From Streptomyces sp. SID12488 (GTDB taxonomy: Bacteria > Actinomycetota > Actinomycetes > Streptomycetales > Streptomycetaceae), in assembly GCF_010548275.1 (NCBI RefSeq), contig NZ_JAAGLT010000006.1:186001-250000 (forward strand): 64,000 nt of DNA. The letters run 5' to 3'. Under the pieces are notes generated by a model. The model had not been told where the DNA came from. It made no database searches and was given only the letters and a program-made list of their open reading frames with translations. Each line of letters begins with the position of its first letter. Positions within the stretch are counted from its first letter, which is position 1. Of this stretch, positions 9,030-18,116 are shown in pieces. A program made the translations under genes and the position numbers.

Positions 9030-10235
9030 TTACACCGCGACGATGCCCTCCATGCCGGACTCGGCGAAGGAGGGCAGTCCTGTGACGGTGGTGACCTTGG
9101 TGAGCGAGCCGTTCCTGCCGACGCGGAAGCCGTCGACCGTACCGGAGACGGCGTTCTGCACGTACAGGAACTTCTCGTCCCTGGTCACCGCCAGGTCGAT
9201 CACGCCTTGCGACATGGCCGAGGGCGGGGTGGCGATACCGACGTCGTTGCTGAGCGCGAGCCTTCCGTGCCGGTCGGTGCGGTAGCCGGTGACGGTGGAG
9301 TTGCCGGTGTTGCCGCCGTAGAAGAAGTCGCCGGCCCGCTCCAGCCAGCACAGCGTGTTCTGGCCGTTGGCCAGGGGCCGTTGGACGACCTTGAGGGTTC
9401 CGTCGGCGTGCACCTTGTACGTGCTCACCGTCGATTTCTCGGCCTCGGCCACCAGCATCCGGCCGCCCTTGTCGAAGGTGATCGCGAACGGTACTCCGCC
9501 CGCCGAGTCGTTGACCACCGGCCGATGGGCGGGGCGTCCGTCGCGCCGCATCGGGAAGACCTCGACGGTGTTCGCCGACTTGGTGGTGACGACCAGCGCA
9601 CGCCCGTCCGGCGTGAACGCGACCTGCCCGGGCGAGCTGCTGAACAGCGGCACCTTCTCGTTGTCCAGTCCGAGCGAGCGATGGGAACCGCTCAACGCCA
9701 CCAGGCCCTTCGCGGTGATCCGGAATCCCTGGACGCTGCCTTCCCCGCCCGCGTTCATGACGTACGCCAGCGTGCCGGAGACGGCGATCGATGCGGGAAA
9801 GTCCCCGCCGGAGGAGATGACTTGGCGGCTCGTCAGCTTCTGCCCCTGGACCCGGAACGAGGTCACGGTGCCGCTGCCCGCATTGACCGCAAGCAGTGAG
9901 CCCGACCTGTCGTCGTAGACGAGGGAGCCCTGGGACGCGAGCGAGTCGGTGGGCGCGTCGACCTGGTCCCCTCCTTTGCCGCCGGTCGCGTAGCTGCCCG
10001 CAGGACTCAGCGCGCCGTCGTCACCGCGCTCGAAGGCGTGGATGGTGTTACCTGCGAGTTCGTTGCCCTGTACGAAGACCGCGTGGCCGGCCTTGGCCGT
10101 GCGCCCGGACCGCTGCGGTTCCCCGGCGGAGGCGAAGTTCACCGTGGTGACGGCCGCCACCGCGGCGAGGATCCCTGCTCCGGCGACGGTCAGCCGCACC
10201 TGTAGCGATGACCTGCGCCTGGTGTGCCTGCTCAT
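9030..10235 (-). CDS. secreted beta-propeller protein (lactonase/6-phosphogluconolactonase-like)
   Basis: A 401-residue protein with an Arg-rich N-region and hydrophobic core (residues 16-37) that look like a signal peptide. The mature part is built of repeated blades such as VAFTPDGRALVVTTKSANTVEVF and DLAVTRDEKFLYVQNAVSGTVDGF, each with the G-x-L-x-V-x-N-x-x-S-x-T-V pattern of seven-bladed lactonase-like propellers. No catalytic residues can be named with confidence, so it could be a lactonase or a non-enzymatic propeller. It is a single gene with its own terminator; the upstream 222 bases to the MerR gene contain no other gene I can support. Confidence 0.8.
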   Translation of the reverse strand: MSRHTRRRSSLQVRLTVAGAGILAAVAAVTTVNFASAGEPQRSGRTAKAGHAVFVQGNELAGNTIHAFERGDDGALSPAGSYATGGKGGDQVDAPTDSLASQGSLVYDDRSGSLLAVNAGSGTVTSFRVQGQKLTSRQVISSGGDFPASIAVSGTLAYVMNAGGEGSVQGFRITAKGLVALSGSHRSLGLDNEKVPLFSSSPGQVAFTPDGRALVVTTKSANTVEVFPMRRDGRPAHRPVVNDSAGGVPFAITFDKGGRMLVAEAEKSTVSTYKVHADGTLKVVQRPLANGQNTLCWLERAGDFFYGGNTGNSTVTGYRTDRHGRLALSNDVGIATPPSAMSQGVIDLAVTRDEKFLYVQNAVSGTVDGFRVGRNGSLTKVTTVTGLPSFAESGMEGIVAV

Positions 10236-10457
10236 GCATTGCTCCTAGGACCTTCGCCGCCACCACGGAACGGCGGCGCGCAGCACCAGAGTTACCTGCG
10301 GGACGAGCGGGCCACGAGGGGTTTCACCACCACGTCAGGCTCTCGTAAGGTCTGCCCGCCCGGCACACCGTCCACAGGCTGCCACTGTCGGTTCTCCCGG
10401 CGACGAGGCTGCGTCCCACAGCCTGAGGACCCGAGAGGAACAGGGATCCGGGACTGC

Positions 10458-10862
10458 TCAGGACGCGGGAGTCCTCGTCAGGCGTTCCGCGAGCGTGGTC
10501 GCGAACTCCTCCGCCCGGGCCAGCTGCGTACGCAGATCGGCGACCCGCTGCTGGGCGGCCTGCTCGAACCCGCGTATGCGCTCCAGCAGTTGCTCACGGT
10601 CTACGGGCGGTAGTTCCTCGCCGGAGTCGAGGCGGTCGGTGGTGTCGAGCAGGGCGCGCATCTCGTCGAGGGTGAAACCGAGCGGCTTCATACGGCGGAT
10701 GACCATCAGGCGGGCGACGTCGGCCTCGGTGTAGAGGCGGAAGCCGCCCTGGGAGCGGGCGGAGGGGATGACGAGGCCGGTGTCCTCGTAGTGCCGGATG
10801 GTGCGCAGTGACAGCTCGGTTCGGGTGGCGACCTCGCCGATCTGCATGTGCTCGCTGCTCAC
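10458..10862 (-). CDS. MerR-family transcriptional regulator
   Basis: A 134-residue regulator starting at a GTG. The winged-helix motif is clear: IGEVATRTELSLRTIRHYED, then GGFRLYTEADVARLMVIRRMK and LGFTLDEMRALL, followed by a coiled-coil dimerisation helix (about residues 85-130). No cysteine-rich metal site or fused effector domain is present, so it is of the short effectorless type. It sits back to back with a remnant of a SulP-family anion transporter, which suggests that it once controlled that gene. Confidence 0.9.
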   Translation of the reverse strand: MSSEHMQIGEVATRTELSLRTIRHYEDTGLVIPSARSQGGFRLYTEADVARLMVIRRMKPLGFTLDEMRALLDTTDRLDSGEELPPVDREQLLERIRGFEQAAQQRVADLRTQLARAEEFATTLAERLTRTPAS

Positions 10863-10964
10863 GCGGGGTGCCTTCCTCGTCTCTCACTCGGGCCGGCTGC
10901 CTGCCGTGCCCGTTCCCGTGGTGCGGGACGCCGTCCCGTGCAGCACCATCAGGAACGCGCCAGT

Positions 10965-11171
10965 CATTGGGTGTCGGTGATCTCGTCGACCAGCTTCGTG
11001 GTCATCAGCGACTCCGCCGCCCACATCTGGGACGCCTCTTCCGTCGCCGCCCTGGACGCCATCGAGACCAAGTACGCCCAGCGCGGCAGGACCGTCGAGA
11101 TCATCGGCCTGAACGAACCCAGCGCCCGGATCCACAAGACGCTCAGCGGCGAACTCACCGGCAGCCACTGA
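10965..11171 (+). pseudogene. SulP-family anion transporter, C-terminal STAS-domain remnant
   Basis: Only the last 55 or so codons of a SulP transporter survive: SAAHIWDASSVAALDAIETK and then VEIIGLNEPSARIHKTL, which is the C-terminal half of the cytoplasmic STAS domain, up to a stop at 11171. There is no start codon or ribosome site in front of it and the whole membrane domain is absent. Just upstream, another frame reads GDLVDQL, which resembles the preceding STAS strand, hinting at a deletion with a frame shift near 10995. It lies divergent from the MerR gene, a common arrangement for an intact regulator-transporter pair. Confidence 0.65.
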
Positions 11172-11698
11172 CCACGTCCGACGCCGTCGTGCGCCCGCCT
11201 GCCGCCCGGAGGGCCAAGGACGCAGAAGCGGTGCCCGGTCGGTCAAGGACCAGGCAGCACTGCTACAGCCGGGCAGGGTCCTGGGCGGAAGCCGTGGCAT
11301 CGGCGCTCTCCGTGCGTATCACGGCCACCCGCAGCGTCACGGCAGCGTGACTCCCGCCACCGGGCCCCAGGTCAGAACGGCCGGGACACCGCCGCCGAGG
11401 CTGGCGGACAGGCACAGGCCCCAGCGCATGGCCGCCCCGTCCGTGGCCATCCTCAGCACCTGGCCCGTCAGCAGCCCGCGAACGGTCGCGCGGACGGCAC
11501 CGACCGGCATCACCGGGACGGTTGCCCGGGTGAGGAGTCCTGGCAACCGCCGCAGTGACGAGTGCGCTGTTCGGAGAGAAACGCACCCGTCCGCCGAAGG
11601 AGTCAGCCGCACAAGGCTTCAACAGGATTCCCCAGAGCCATACTTGACCAAGTGGGGGATCATCCCGCAGCAGCTCGGAGGGGAGAGGCATTTACCCA
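11172..11698. other. 527-base stretch without a supportable gene
   Basis: Between the SulP remnant and the TerD-like gene. A 91-codon minus-strand frame (11337-11612) exists, but it has no ribosome site and no similarity I recognise. The last 60 bases hold the upstream region of the TerD-like gene, with GGAGGGGAGAGG around 11677-11688. Decayed coding sequence cannot be excluded. Confidence 0.5.
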
Positions 11699-12232
11699 GT
11701 GAACAGTGACAGCCAGGGTGTGGGGAAGGCAGAGGTACGGCTCAAGTGGGACCCGAGCCCCTGGAACCAGCCACCCCACCATCTCGACATCATCGCCGCC
11801 ACCTACTCGGCGGACGCCCCCTACGGGCGGCCTGTGTACATCGTCCACTTCGACAGCCGCTCACCGGACGGCACCATCAACATGAGCCGGCACAGCCAGA
11901 CCGGTCAAGGCCTCGGCTACGTCGAAGCGATGACCCTGGAGCTCGATCGCCTCGCTTCCTCCTTCGCACGAGTGGTCGTAGGCGTGGCGATCCATCAGAA
12001 CAGCGGCCCCAAGACATTCGGCGACCTGTCGAACGCCGGAGTACTGGTCGTCGAGGGGTACAGGCAACTACTGAAGGACGACTTCGCACAGCTCTCCGGA
12101 TCAACTGCCGCGACGTTCGCGGAGTTCACCCGGAATGCCTCCGAAGGTTGGGCATTTCGCGAGATGGTCCGGGGATTCGACAGCGACCCCGCCCTCTTCA
12201 GCGCGGAGATGGGCAGCGTCCCACAACCTTGA
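11699..12232 (+). CDS. TerD-domain protein
   Basis: A 177-residue protein starting at GTG 11699, with GGAGAGG about 10 bases upstream. The sequence follows the TerD fold: VRLKWDPSPWNQPPHHLDI, then IAATYSADAPYGRPVYIVHF and the acidic loop FDSRSPDGTI, followed by GQGLGYVEAMTLELDRL and VVVGVAIHQNSG. TerD proteins bind calcium through the Asp-rich loops and occur in tellurite-resistance and stress gene sets. This copy stands alone here, without other ter genes. His/Asn replaces Asp at a few acidic positions (PPHHLD, TGQGLGYVE), so calcium binding may be weaker. Confidence 0.85.
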   Translation: MNSDSQGVGKAEVRLKWDPSPWNQPPHHLDIIAATYSADAPYGRPVYIVHFDSRSPDGTINMSRHSQTGQGLGYVEAMTLELDRLASSFARVVVGVAIHQNSGPKTFGDLSNAGVLVVEGYRQLLKDDFAQLSGSTAATFAEFTRNASEGWAFREMVRGFDSDPALFSAEMGSVPQP

Positions 12233-12249
12233 CCGTGCTGCTGCAACAA

Positions 12250-12530
12250 TCACACTTCCTTCTGCACGGCGACCCACTGCGATGAGCCCTTCTGGTCGTT
12301 CTCACGGGCCAGGACGCTCAGAAGGTCCTGCATCCGCCCGTCGACGCCGTACGCATCGAAGGCGGGAGACCAAGTCGGGGCCGCTGCAGCGCGATTTCGA
12401 AGAGTTCGCGCTCCGTTGCATATACGGCGTTACGGAGGTTGATCGCGGGCTTGGGCGAGGTCCCGGCGTTCGCGTACGACGACGGGTACTCAAAGGCCTG
12501 CCCGCCCGAGTGACGCCGCACGATGATTGT
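12250..12530 (-). pseudogene. C-terminal remnant of an unrecognised gene, frameshifted
   Basis: On the minus strand a run of about 38 codons with strong coding bias reads AFDAYGVDGRMQDLLSVLAR and ends in SSQWVAVQKEV and a stop at 12250. Just upstream (about 12385-12530) the coding character moves to another frame, with FEYPSSYANAG and INLRNAVYATERELFEIA. The break lies near 12370. I do not recognise the family. It looks like the tail of a protein gene that lost its 5' part and gained a frameshift. It covers most of the 386-base gap before the DUF6250 gene. Confidence 0.4.
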
Positions 12531-12618
12531 GAAGGCTTCTTTTCGCTTCTGTGGCATTTGCTGATTGGAAGGGCTGGATTCCATACGCTTCTGGCCGTCC
12601 ACAGAAAGGGAGCTTCTG

Positions 12619-13350
12619 ATGCGCCACACCTGGGCCACCGTCGTGGTGAGTCTCGCAGCCGCGTTCACCACCGCCCTGTCCACCGGTGCCCACGCCGCAC
12701 CGAGTGGTCAAGGCCCGCACCACCACCGCCAGTTACTGGCCCGCGACGACTTCCGGCACGGCACCGGCCAGTGGGCGGCCGAGCTGGAGAAGGGCGGCAG
12801 CGTCACAGCGAAGCACGGCGTGCTGGACGTCGACGTGCCCGCCGGGGCCTCGGTGTGGTTCAAGCGGCCGTTCGCGGGCCGCTACGAGATCGACTTCACG
12901 GCGACCCCGGTCTCGGCGGGCGGCGCCAACGACCGGGTCAGTGACCTCAACTCCTTCTGGAACGCCCGGGATCCGAAATCCCCGGAGAACCTGTTCAGCA
13001 CAGCCCGCAGCGGCGCCCTTGCCGACTACGACCAGCTCACCACGTACTACGCGGGCCTTGGCGCGAACTCCAACACCACCACCCGGCTTCGCCGTTACGT
13101 CGGCGTGGCGGGCTCCCGGCCGCTGATCTACGACTACACCTCGCCGCTGCTCACCGCGAACGAGCCCAACCGCGTCCGGCTGGTCTCCGATGGCAAGCAC
13201 ATCCAGTACTGGGACAACGGCGAGCTGGTCTTCGACTACACCGACGAGGACCCGTACACCAGCGGCTGGTTCGCCTTCCGCACCACCTGGAGTCACTTCC
13301 ACATCACCGACTTCCGCGTGTGGCGCATCGAAGGCGGTCAGCGTGGCTGA
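12619..13350 (+). CDS. secreted DUF6250-type protein (rhamnogalacturonan locus)
   Basis: A 243-residue secreted protein. The ATG at 12619 has AAAGGGAG about 7 bases upstream and starts a clean signal peptide (MRHTWATVVVSLAAAF, cleavage after the AHAA near residue 28). The mature domain begins DDFRHGTGQW and contains GGANDRVSDLNSFWNA, DYDQLTTYYAGLGANSNTTT and SGWFAFRTTWSHFHI, a concanavalin-like beta-sandwich pattern that I associate with DUF6250 proteins next to pectin-backbone lyases. The following frame is a broken exo-rhamnogalacturonan lyase-like gene, which fits a plant cell-wall role. Whether this protein is catalytic is unknown. Confidence 0.75.
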   Translation: MRHTWATVVVSLAAAFTTALSTGAHAAPSGQGPHHHRQLLARDDFRHGTGQWAAELEKGGSVTAKHGVLDVDVPAGASVWFKRPFAGRYEIDFTATPVSAGGANDRVSDLNSFWNARDPKSPENLFSTARSGALADYDQLTTYYAGLGANSNTTTRLRRYVGVAGSRPLIYDYTSPLLTANEPNRVRLVSDGKHIQYWDNGELVFDYTDEDPYTSGWFAFRTTWSHFHITDFRVWRIEGGQRG

Positions 13351-14029
13351 GCTTTCACGCAGCACGCCCTCAAGGCGGCAGCGGCAGCCGTCGCGGCGCC
13401 CCCGCTCTCCTGTGCACTCGTCGCCGACCCGGTGAAGCTCACCTGGTCGGAGGGCGGCAACCCCGCCGAGGCCCCCGGCACCACATTCGGCGTGGCCTGG
13501 CACCAGGGCACGCTCCACGCCGACCGGGCCTTCGCCCTCACCGCCGCCGACGCGACGGCGGTCCCCGTCCAGTCCTGGCCCAGCGCCCACTGGCCGACGG
13601 CACCCTGAGATGGACCACCCGCGCGGTCGGCGCCACCGCCCGGCTGACTTCGCACCGGACGAGAGCGACATCCCGGGCTTCCGGGCCGCCTGGCTGGACT
13701 ACTGCCGCTACTTCAACGCCACCTCCGCCGAACAGAAGGCACGCTACGGCGCGAGTTTCAAGGTGAGCCTGGTCCAGGGTCACTCCCGGCTGGACGCGTA
13801 CGCGGCGAGCCGGACGGGCGAGGCCGCGCCGGCCACCCGGGCCTGAAACAAGTTCAGCGTGGGCGACGGCTATCCGGACGCGAGCACCTCATGGGCGACC
13901 ACGAGGATCGACGGCCCCACCGTGCTCAACGCCGGCACCGACGCTCCCTGGATCAGCACCAACTCCACCGCGCTGTACGGTCTCGCGGCCATCGAGAACC
14001 TCGCCCTGGTCGGTGACACGCCGAACTGA
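13351..14029 (+). pseudogene. exo-rhamnogalacturonan lyase-like (PcRGLX/YetA family) gene, decayed
   Basis: Two ends of one protein remain. The N-terminal part reads DPVKLTWSEGGNPAEAPG, TTFGVAWHQGTLHADRAF and VPVQSWPSAHWP in the frame directly after the DUF6250 stop, then hits a stop at 13608 while the coding pattern (LADGTLRWTTRAVGA) continues in another frame. After a deletion of well over a thousand bases, the C-terminal part resumes at about 13665 with DIPGFRAAWLDYCRYFNAT, passes a TGA at 13844-13846 where relatives appear to have Trp, and ends at 14029 with STNSTALYGLAAIENLAL. Family enzymes cleave or bind rhamnogalacturonan; this copy cannot make a working protein. Confidence 0.65.
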
Positions 14030-14085
14030 ACCAGGGCTGGTGCAAGGGGCGGTACGACCGGTGCCACCGCGCTCGACGCGCAGGG

Positions 14086-16263
14086 TCAGCCCCTGAGGTG
14101 CCGTTCCAGCCAGTCGGCGGCGGCCCTGCGAAAAAGCCGCCGGCTGTCCACGCGCAGGAAGTCGTGGCCCTCGTCCCGCAGGGTGAGGAGTTCGGCGGGG
14201 ATGCCGCGTTCCCGGGCGGCCCGTACGAACTGTTCGGACTCCCCCGGCGGCACGTTGGTGTCGTGCTCACCGTGGACGGCGAGCAGCGGAACCCGCAGCG
14301 CGTCGACGCGGCTCATCGGAGAGAGGGCGTGCAGCAGCGCGCGATCGTGCTCCGGATGGCCGTACTTGTACATGGCAGACTCCGCGATCCATGGCTCCGT
14401 ACCGGCGAAGAAGGTCAGGAGGTCGGACATACCGCAGACGGCGACCCCGGTGCGGAAGAGTTCCGGATGCCGCACGAGGGAGGCGAACGTCAGATAGCCG
14501 CCGTACGAGCGCCCCATGACCGCCAGCCGGGTCGGGTCGGCGGGGCCCGCCGTCACCGCGTGGGCGATGCAGTCCGCGACGTCGTCCATCGCGGCGAAGC
14601 GGCCGGTGCCCAGGTCGGCGTCGACGAAGGACCTGCCGTGTCCCGAGGAGCCGCGGACGTCGGGGGCGAAGACGTCCAGGCCTCGTCCGAGCAGCTCGTG
14701 GTAGAGCGGGTTGAAGACGGGGCGTTCCTGTTCCTCGGGGCCGCCGTGCAGATGGATCACGCAGGGGGCCGGATCTCCAGGGGCTCGTCCCGGCGCCCTG
14801 TAGTACCAGCCGCTCAGGGGCAGCCCGTCCCGTGCCGCGAGGCGCAGGGGCACGGGGCGCACGGGTGGGCGGCCCGGCAGTACCGCGTCCTGGTCGCGGG
14901 ATGACCATGGGGTGCGCAGCAGGGAGACTCCCTCGTGGGCCCACCACACCCCCGGGCGGCGTTGCGAGCCGGACAGCGCGAGCAGCATGCGGCCCGGGCC
15001 GGCGGCCACCACCCGTGTGACGACCTCGTGCGGCAGGGAGACGGGCCTCGGCGGTCCCGCGCTGTCCGGGGCGTGGTGCGCCGGGGAGGTCTCGACGAGT
15101 TCGAGCTCCCCGGCGCCCTGCGCGTTCCACACCAGCGCGGCCGTGCGACCGTCGTGGGCCATCGCCAGCAGTTCCAGTTCCTGGTCGTCGCGCTGGAGCA
15201 CGACCGTCCTCTCGCGTGGCCCGCCGTCGGCGTCGAGAGTGACCGCGAACAGCGCCGCGTACTCCCGGTCGGCGTCGCTGCGCAGCCAGAGCGTCAGCCC
15301 GTCCGGGGAGAACCGGCCGATCCACGGATCCCCGTCGGCGACCGGCATCGTGCACGTCGTCACCGAGTCGACCGTGCGCTGTACGACCGCCTCGCGCCGC
15401 CCACGCGGCCCCCGGCGCAGCAACGCGAGCGTTCCGTCGCGGCTGAGGTCGCACACGCGCAGGGTGGCGGCATGCGTCTCCGTGGCGAGAAGCACCGGTG
15501 ACGCCAGACCGTCGGGGTCGATCAGATACGCCGACAGCCCGCCGCCGGGCCGGACAGCCGGCGCCTCCGGTGCCCTGAGGTCGACCGGCGCCGGTGCCGT
15601 CCGCTGCCCGGAGTCGTACCGGGCCCCGCCCAGCAGCGTCGCGCGGCCGTCCCGGTCGGCCCAGTCGGTCGGGAGCGGGGCACCGACGGGATCCAGGTGC
15701 GCGTGGGCGGTCGCGGTGACGGCGACGGCCGACCCGTCGTGCGTCCAGCACCCCAGGTAGGCGGAGCTTCCCGGGTCGGCTCCGGCCAGGATGCGGCGTC
15801 CGGTGCCGTCGGGCCGTACGCACAGCACCCGTGTGTGCTCGCCGCCGCCGGGCGCGGTGGTGTACGCGATCCAGCGGCCGTCCGGTGACCAGGACACCTC
15901 CTTGACGGGGTCCGGGGAGGAGTCGAGCAGCCGCACCTCGGAACCGTCCACCGGCCCGGCCCACAACTGCGGGACACCGCCCCGGTCACAGATGAAGGCC
16001 GCCTCGGTGCCGTCGGCGGAGGCGGAGGGATACCAACAGCCGTGCGCGTGCAGCCGCGTCACGGCGTCCCGCGGGCCCCCCGCCCCGGGCAACGGCACCG
16101 GGACGGGAGCGGCGGCGCAGTCGGGCTCCTGCACGCCCGCCGGCCGGGCGTCCGACAGCAGGGGAGCCAGTGCCGCGAGGCCGGGCGCCCCGGGGTGGGC
16201 CGCGGCCGACGGCCGGGCGGTCGCCGCTGCCTCCGGCGCCGGAGTGCCCGCCTCGTGGGTCAC
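14086..16263 (-). CDS. S9-family prolyl oligopeptidase-like peptidase
   Basis: A protein of about 725 residues. The likely start is the GTG at 16263, which overlaps the amidotransferase stop (GTGA); an ATG at 16311 would add 16 residues but lies inside the upstream gene. The N-terminal two thirds form a WD-like propeller (for example VSWSPDGRWIAYTT). The C-terminal alpha/beta hydrolase domain has VIHLHGGPEEQE, nucleophile GRSYGGY, acid in VHGEHDTNVP and the base in RDEGHDF, the S9 catalytic triad. No signal peptide is seen, so it should act in the cytoplasm on short peptides. Being the last gene of the ligase-amidotransferase operon, it may degrade or trim the peptide made there. Confidence 0.88.
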   Translation of the reverse strand: MTHEAGTPAPEAAATARPSAAAHPGAPGLAALAPLLSDARPAGVQEPDCAAAPVPVPLPGAGGPRDAVTRLHAHGCWYPSASADGTEAAFICDRGGVPQLWAGPVDGSEVRLLDSSPDPVKEVSWSPDGRWIAYTTAPGGGEHTRVLCVRPDGTGRRILAGADPGSSAYLGCWTHDGSAVAVTATAHAHLDPVGAPLPTDWADRDGRATLLGGARYDSGQRTAPAPVDLRAPEAPAVRPGGGLSAYLIDPDGLASPVLLATETHAATLRVCDLSRDGTLALLRRGPRGRREAVVQRTVDSVTTCTMPVADGDPWIGRFSPDGLTLWLRSDADREYAALFAVTLDADGGPRERTVVLQRDDQELELLAMAHDGRTAALVWNAQGAGELELVETSPAHHAPDSAGPPRPVSLPHEVVTRVVAAGPGRMLLALSGSQRRPGVWWAHEGVSLLRTPWSSRDQDAVLPGRPPVRPVPLRLAARDGLPLSGWYYRAPGRAPGDPAPCVIHLHGGPEEQERPVFNPLYHELLGRGLDVFAPDVRGSSGHGRSFVDADLGTGRFAAMDDVADCIAHAVTAGPADPTRLAVMGRSYGGYLTFASLVRHPELFRTGVAVCGMSDLLTFFAGTEPWIAESAMYKYGHPEHDRALLHALSPMSRVDALRVPLLAVHGEHDTNVPPGESEQFVRAARERGIPAELLTLRDEGHDFLRVDSRRLFRRAAADWLERHLRG

Positions 16264-18044
16264 TTGATTCCGTGCGTCTGCAGCCATGTCTCCAGCAGCG
16301 CCACCTGCCACAGGGCGTTGGCCCCGCGCTTGGTCCGGTGCTCGTCGGGCGCCGCCAGGAGTTCCGCCACGTACGACTCCTGGAACACGCCGCGCTTCTT
16401 CGCCTCGGGTGCGTCGAGTGCCTCACGCACCCGGTCCAGGACGGGGCCCGCCATGTGCTTGATGGCCGGGACGGGGAAGTAGCCCTTGGGGCGGTCGACG
16501 ATCTCCCGGGGCAGGAGCTTCCGGCCGGCCTCCTTCAGTACGCCCTTGCCGCCGTCGGCCAGTTTGAGCTCCGGCGGGCAGGCCGCGGCCAGTTCCACCA
16601 GTTCGTGGTCGAGGAACGGCACCCGTGCCTCCAGGCCCCAGGCCATGGTCATGTTGTCGACGCGCTTGACGGGGTCGTCGACGAGCATGACGTGGGTGTC
16701 CAGCCGGAGGGCCGCGTCCAGGGCCGTCTCCGCCCCGGGCACGGCCATGTGGTCCCTGACGAAGCGGCCTGCGACGTCGTCGTCGGGGAGCATCTGGGGC
16801 TGGAGGATGCGGCTGAGGTCGGCGTGCGGGCGGTCGAAGTACGTCTCGGCGTACCGGTCCGGCTCCTCCTCACGGGTGACCTCCGCCAGCTCCGGGTACC
16901 AGTGGTAGCCGGCGAACACCTCGTCCGCGCCCTGGCCGCTCTGTACGACCTTCACCTCCTTCGCCACCTGCTCGGACAGGAGGTAGAAGGCGACCGCGTC
17001 GTGGCTGGTCATCGGCTCGCTCATCGCCGCGACGGCTCCGTCCAGGGCCGCCGACACCCGGCCGGAGGGGATCATCAGCCGGTGGTGGTCGGTGCGGAAC
17101 TCCCGGGCGACCCGGTCCGAGTACGCGAACTCGTCCCCCGCCTCTCCCCCTTCCGCCTCGAACCCGACGCTGAACGTCCGCAGGTCGCGCTGGCCCTCGT
17201 CGGCCAGCAACGCGACGACCAGGCTGGAGTCCAGTCCGCCGGAGAGCAGGACACCCACCGGCACGTCGGACACCATCCGACGGCGTACGCCGGTACGCAG
17301 CGCCTCCAGCACCGCGTCGCGCCATTCAGCCGGGGCCATGCCGGCGTACTCGGGACGCCGGGTGTAGGACGGCTGCCAGTAGCAGTGGTCGCGCTGGGTG
17401 CCGTCCGGTTCGACGACACGCACGGTGGCCGGCGGGAGCTTGCGGACGCCGTTGAGAACGGTGCGCGGCGCCGGCACCGTGGCGTGCCAGCTCAGGTACT
17501 GGTGGAGAGCCACCGGATCGAGGGAGGTGTCGACGTCCCCGGCGGCGAGCAGGGCCGGCAGCGTGGAGGCGAACCGCAGCCGGCCCGGCGTCCGCGCCAG
17601 GTACAGCGGCTTGATCCCGAGCCGGTCGCGGCCCAGCACCACCCGGCCGGTGCGGTGTTCGACGAGAGCGAAGGCGAACATGCCGTAGAAGCGCTCGACG
17701 CAGGCGGTTCCCCACTGCTGGTAGCCCTTCAGCACCACCTCGGTGTCCGACGTCGACTCGAAGCGGTGGCCCAGGGCCTGGAGCTCCTCGCGCAGCTCCT
17801 GGTAGTTGTAGACGCAGCCGTTGAAGACACCGGTGATCCCGCCCCGGGCATCGGTCATCGGCTGTGCTCCGAGTTCCGACAGGTCGATGATCTTCAGGCG
17901 GCGATGCCCCAGCGCGACCGCGCCCCGCGTCCACGTTCCCTGGCCGTCGGGGCCACGGGCGGCAAGCCGGTCGCTCATACGCTCGACGGCGGCGAGGTCG
18001 GGTCGCCGGCCGTCGAAGCGGATCTCCCCAGTCAGGCCGCACAT
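16260..18044 (-). CDS. asparagine synthase-type amidotransferase, N-acetylglutaminylglutamine (NAGGN) amidotransferase-like
   Basis: A 594-residue glutamine-dependent amidotransferase. Cys2 (MCGLTGEIRFDGRR) is the Ntn glutaminase nucleophile once Met is removed; the pyrophosphate loop SGGLDSS is at residues 268-274 in the synthetase domain. Length and many blocks (MTDARGGITGVFNGCVYNYQ, MSEPMTSHDAVAFYLLSEQV, VVQSGQGADEVFAGYHWYP) follow the branch that amidates N-acetylglutaminylglutamine, a bacterial osmoprotectant dipeptide, rather than plain AsnB. The usual partner Ngg synthetase is not next to it; instead a YbdK-type ligase lies 72 bases upstream and a peptidase overlaps its end. The true acceptor is therefore open. 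Confidence 0.85.
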   Translation of the reverse strand: MCGLTGEIRFDGRRPDLAAVERMSDRLAARGPDGQGTWTRGAVALGHRRLKIIDLSELGAQPMTDARGGITGVFNGCVYNYQELREELQALGHRFESTSDTEVVLKGYQQWGTACVERFYGMFAFALVEHRTGRVVLGRDRLGIKPLYLARTPGRLRFASTLPALLAAGDVDTSLDPVALHQYLSWHATVPAPRTVLNGVRKLPPATVRVVEPDGTQRDHCYWQPSYTRRPEYAGMAPAEWRDAVLEALRTGVRRRMVSDVPVGVLLSGGLDSSLVVALLADEGQRDLRTFSVGFEAEGGEAGDEFAYSDRVAREFRTDHHRLMIPSGRVSAALDGAVAAMSEPMTSHDAVAFYLLSEQVAKEVKVVQSGQGADEVFAGYHWYPELAEVTREEEPDRYAETYFDRPHADLSRILQPQMLPDDDVAGRFVRDHMAVPGAETALDAALRLDTHVMLVDDPVKRVDNMTMAWGLEARVPFLDHELVELAAACPPELKLADGGKGVLKEAGRKLLPREIVDRPKGYFPVPAIKHMAGPVLDRVREALDAPEAKKRGVFQESYVAELLAAPDEHRTKRGANALWQVALLETWLQTHGIK

Positions 18045-18116
18045 GGCCTACCTCCTTCACGACGGCGGATACACCCCCGGGCCAGGCCGGCCGGCTTCAT
18101 GACGTTCTCCGCCACG

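Noticed and set aside
11263..11709. Possible genes of 90-140 codons on either strand before the TerD-like gene
   Set aside because: No ribosome sites, no recognisable sequence, and inconsistent coding bias; described instead as a stretch without a supportable gene.
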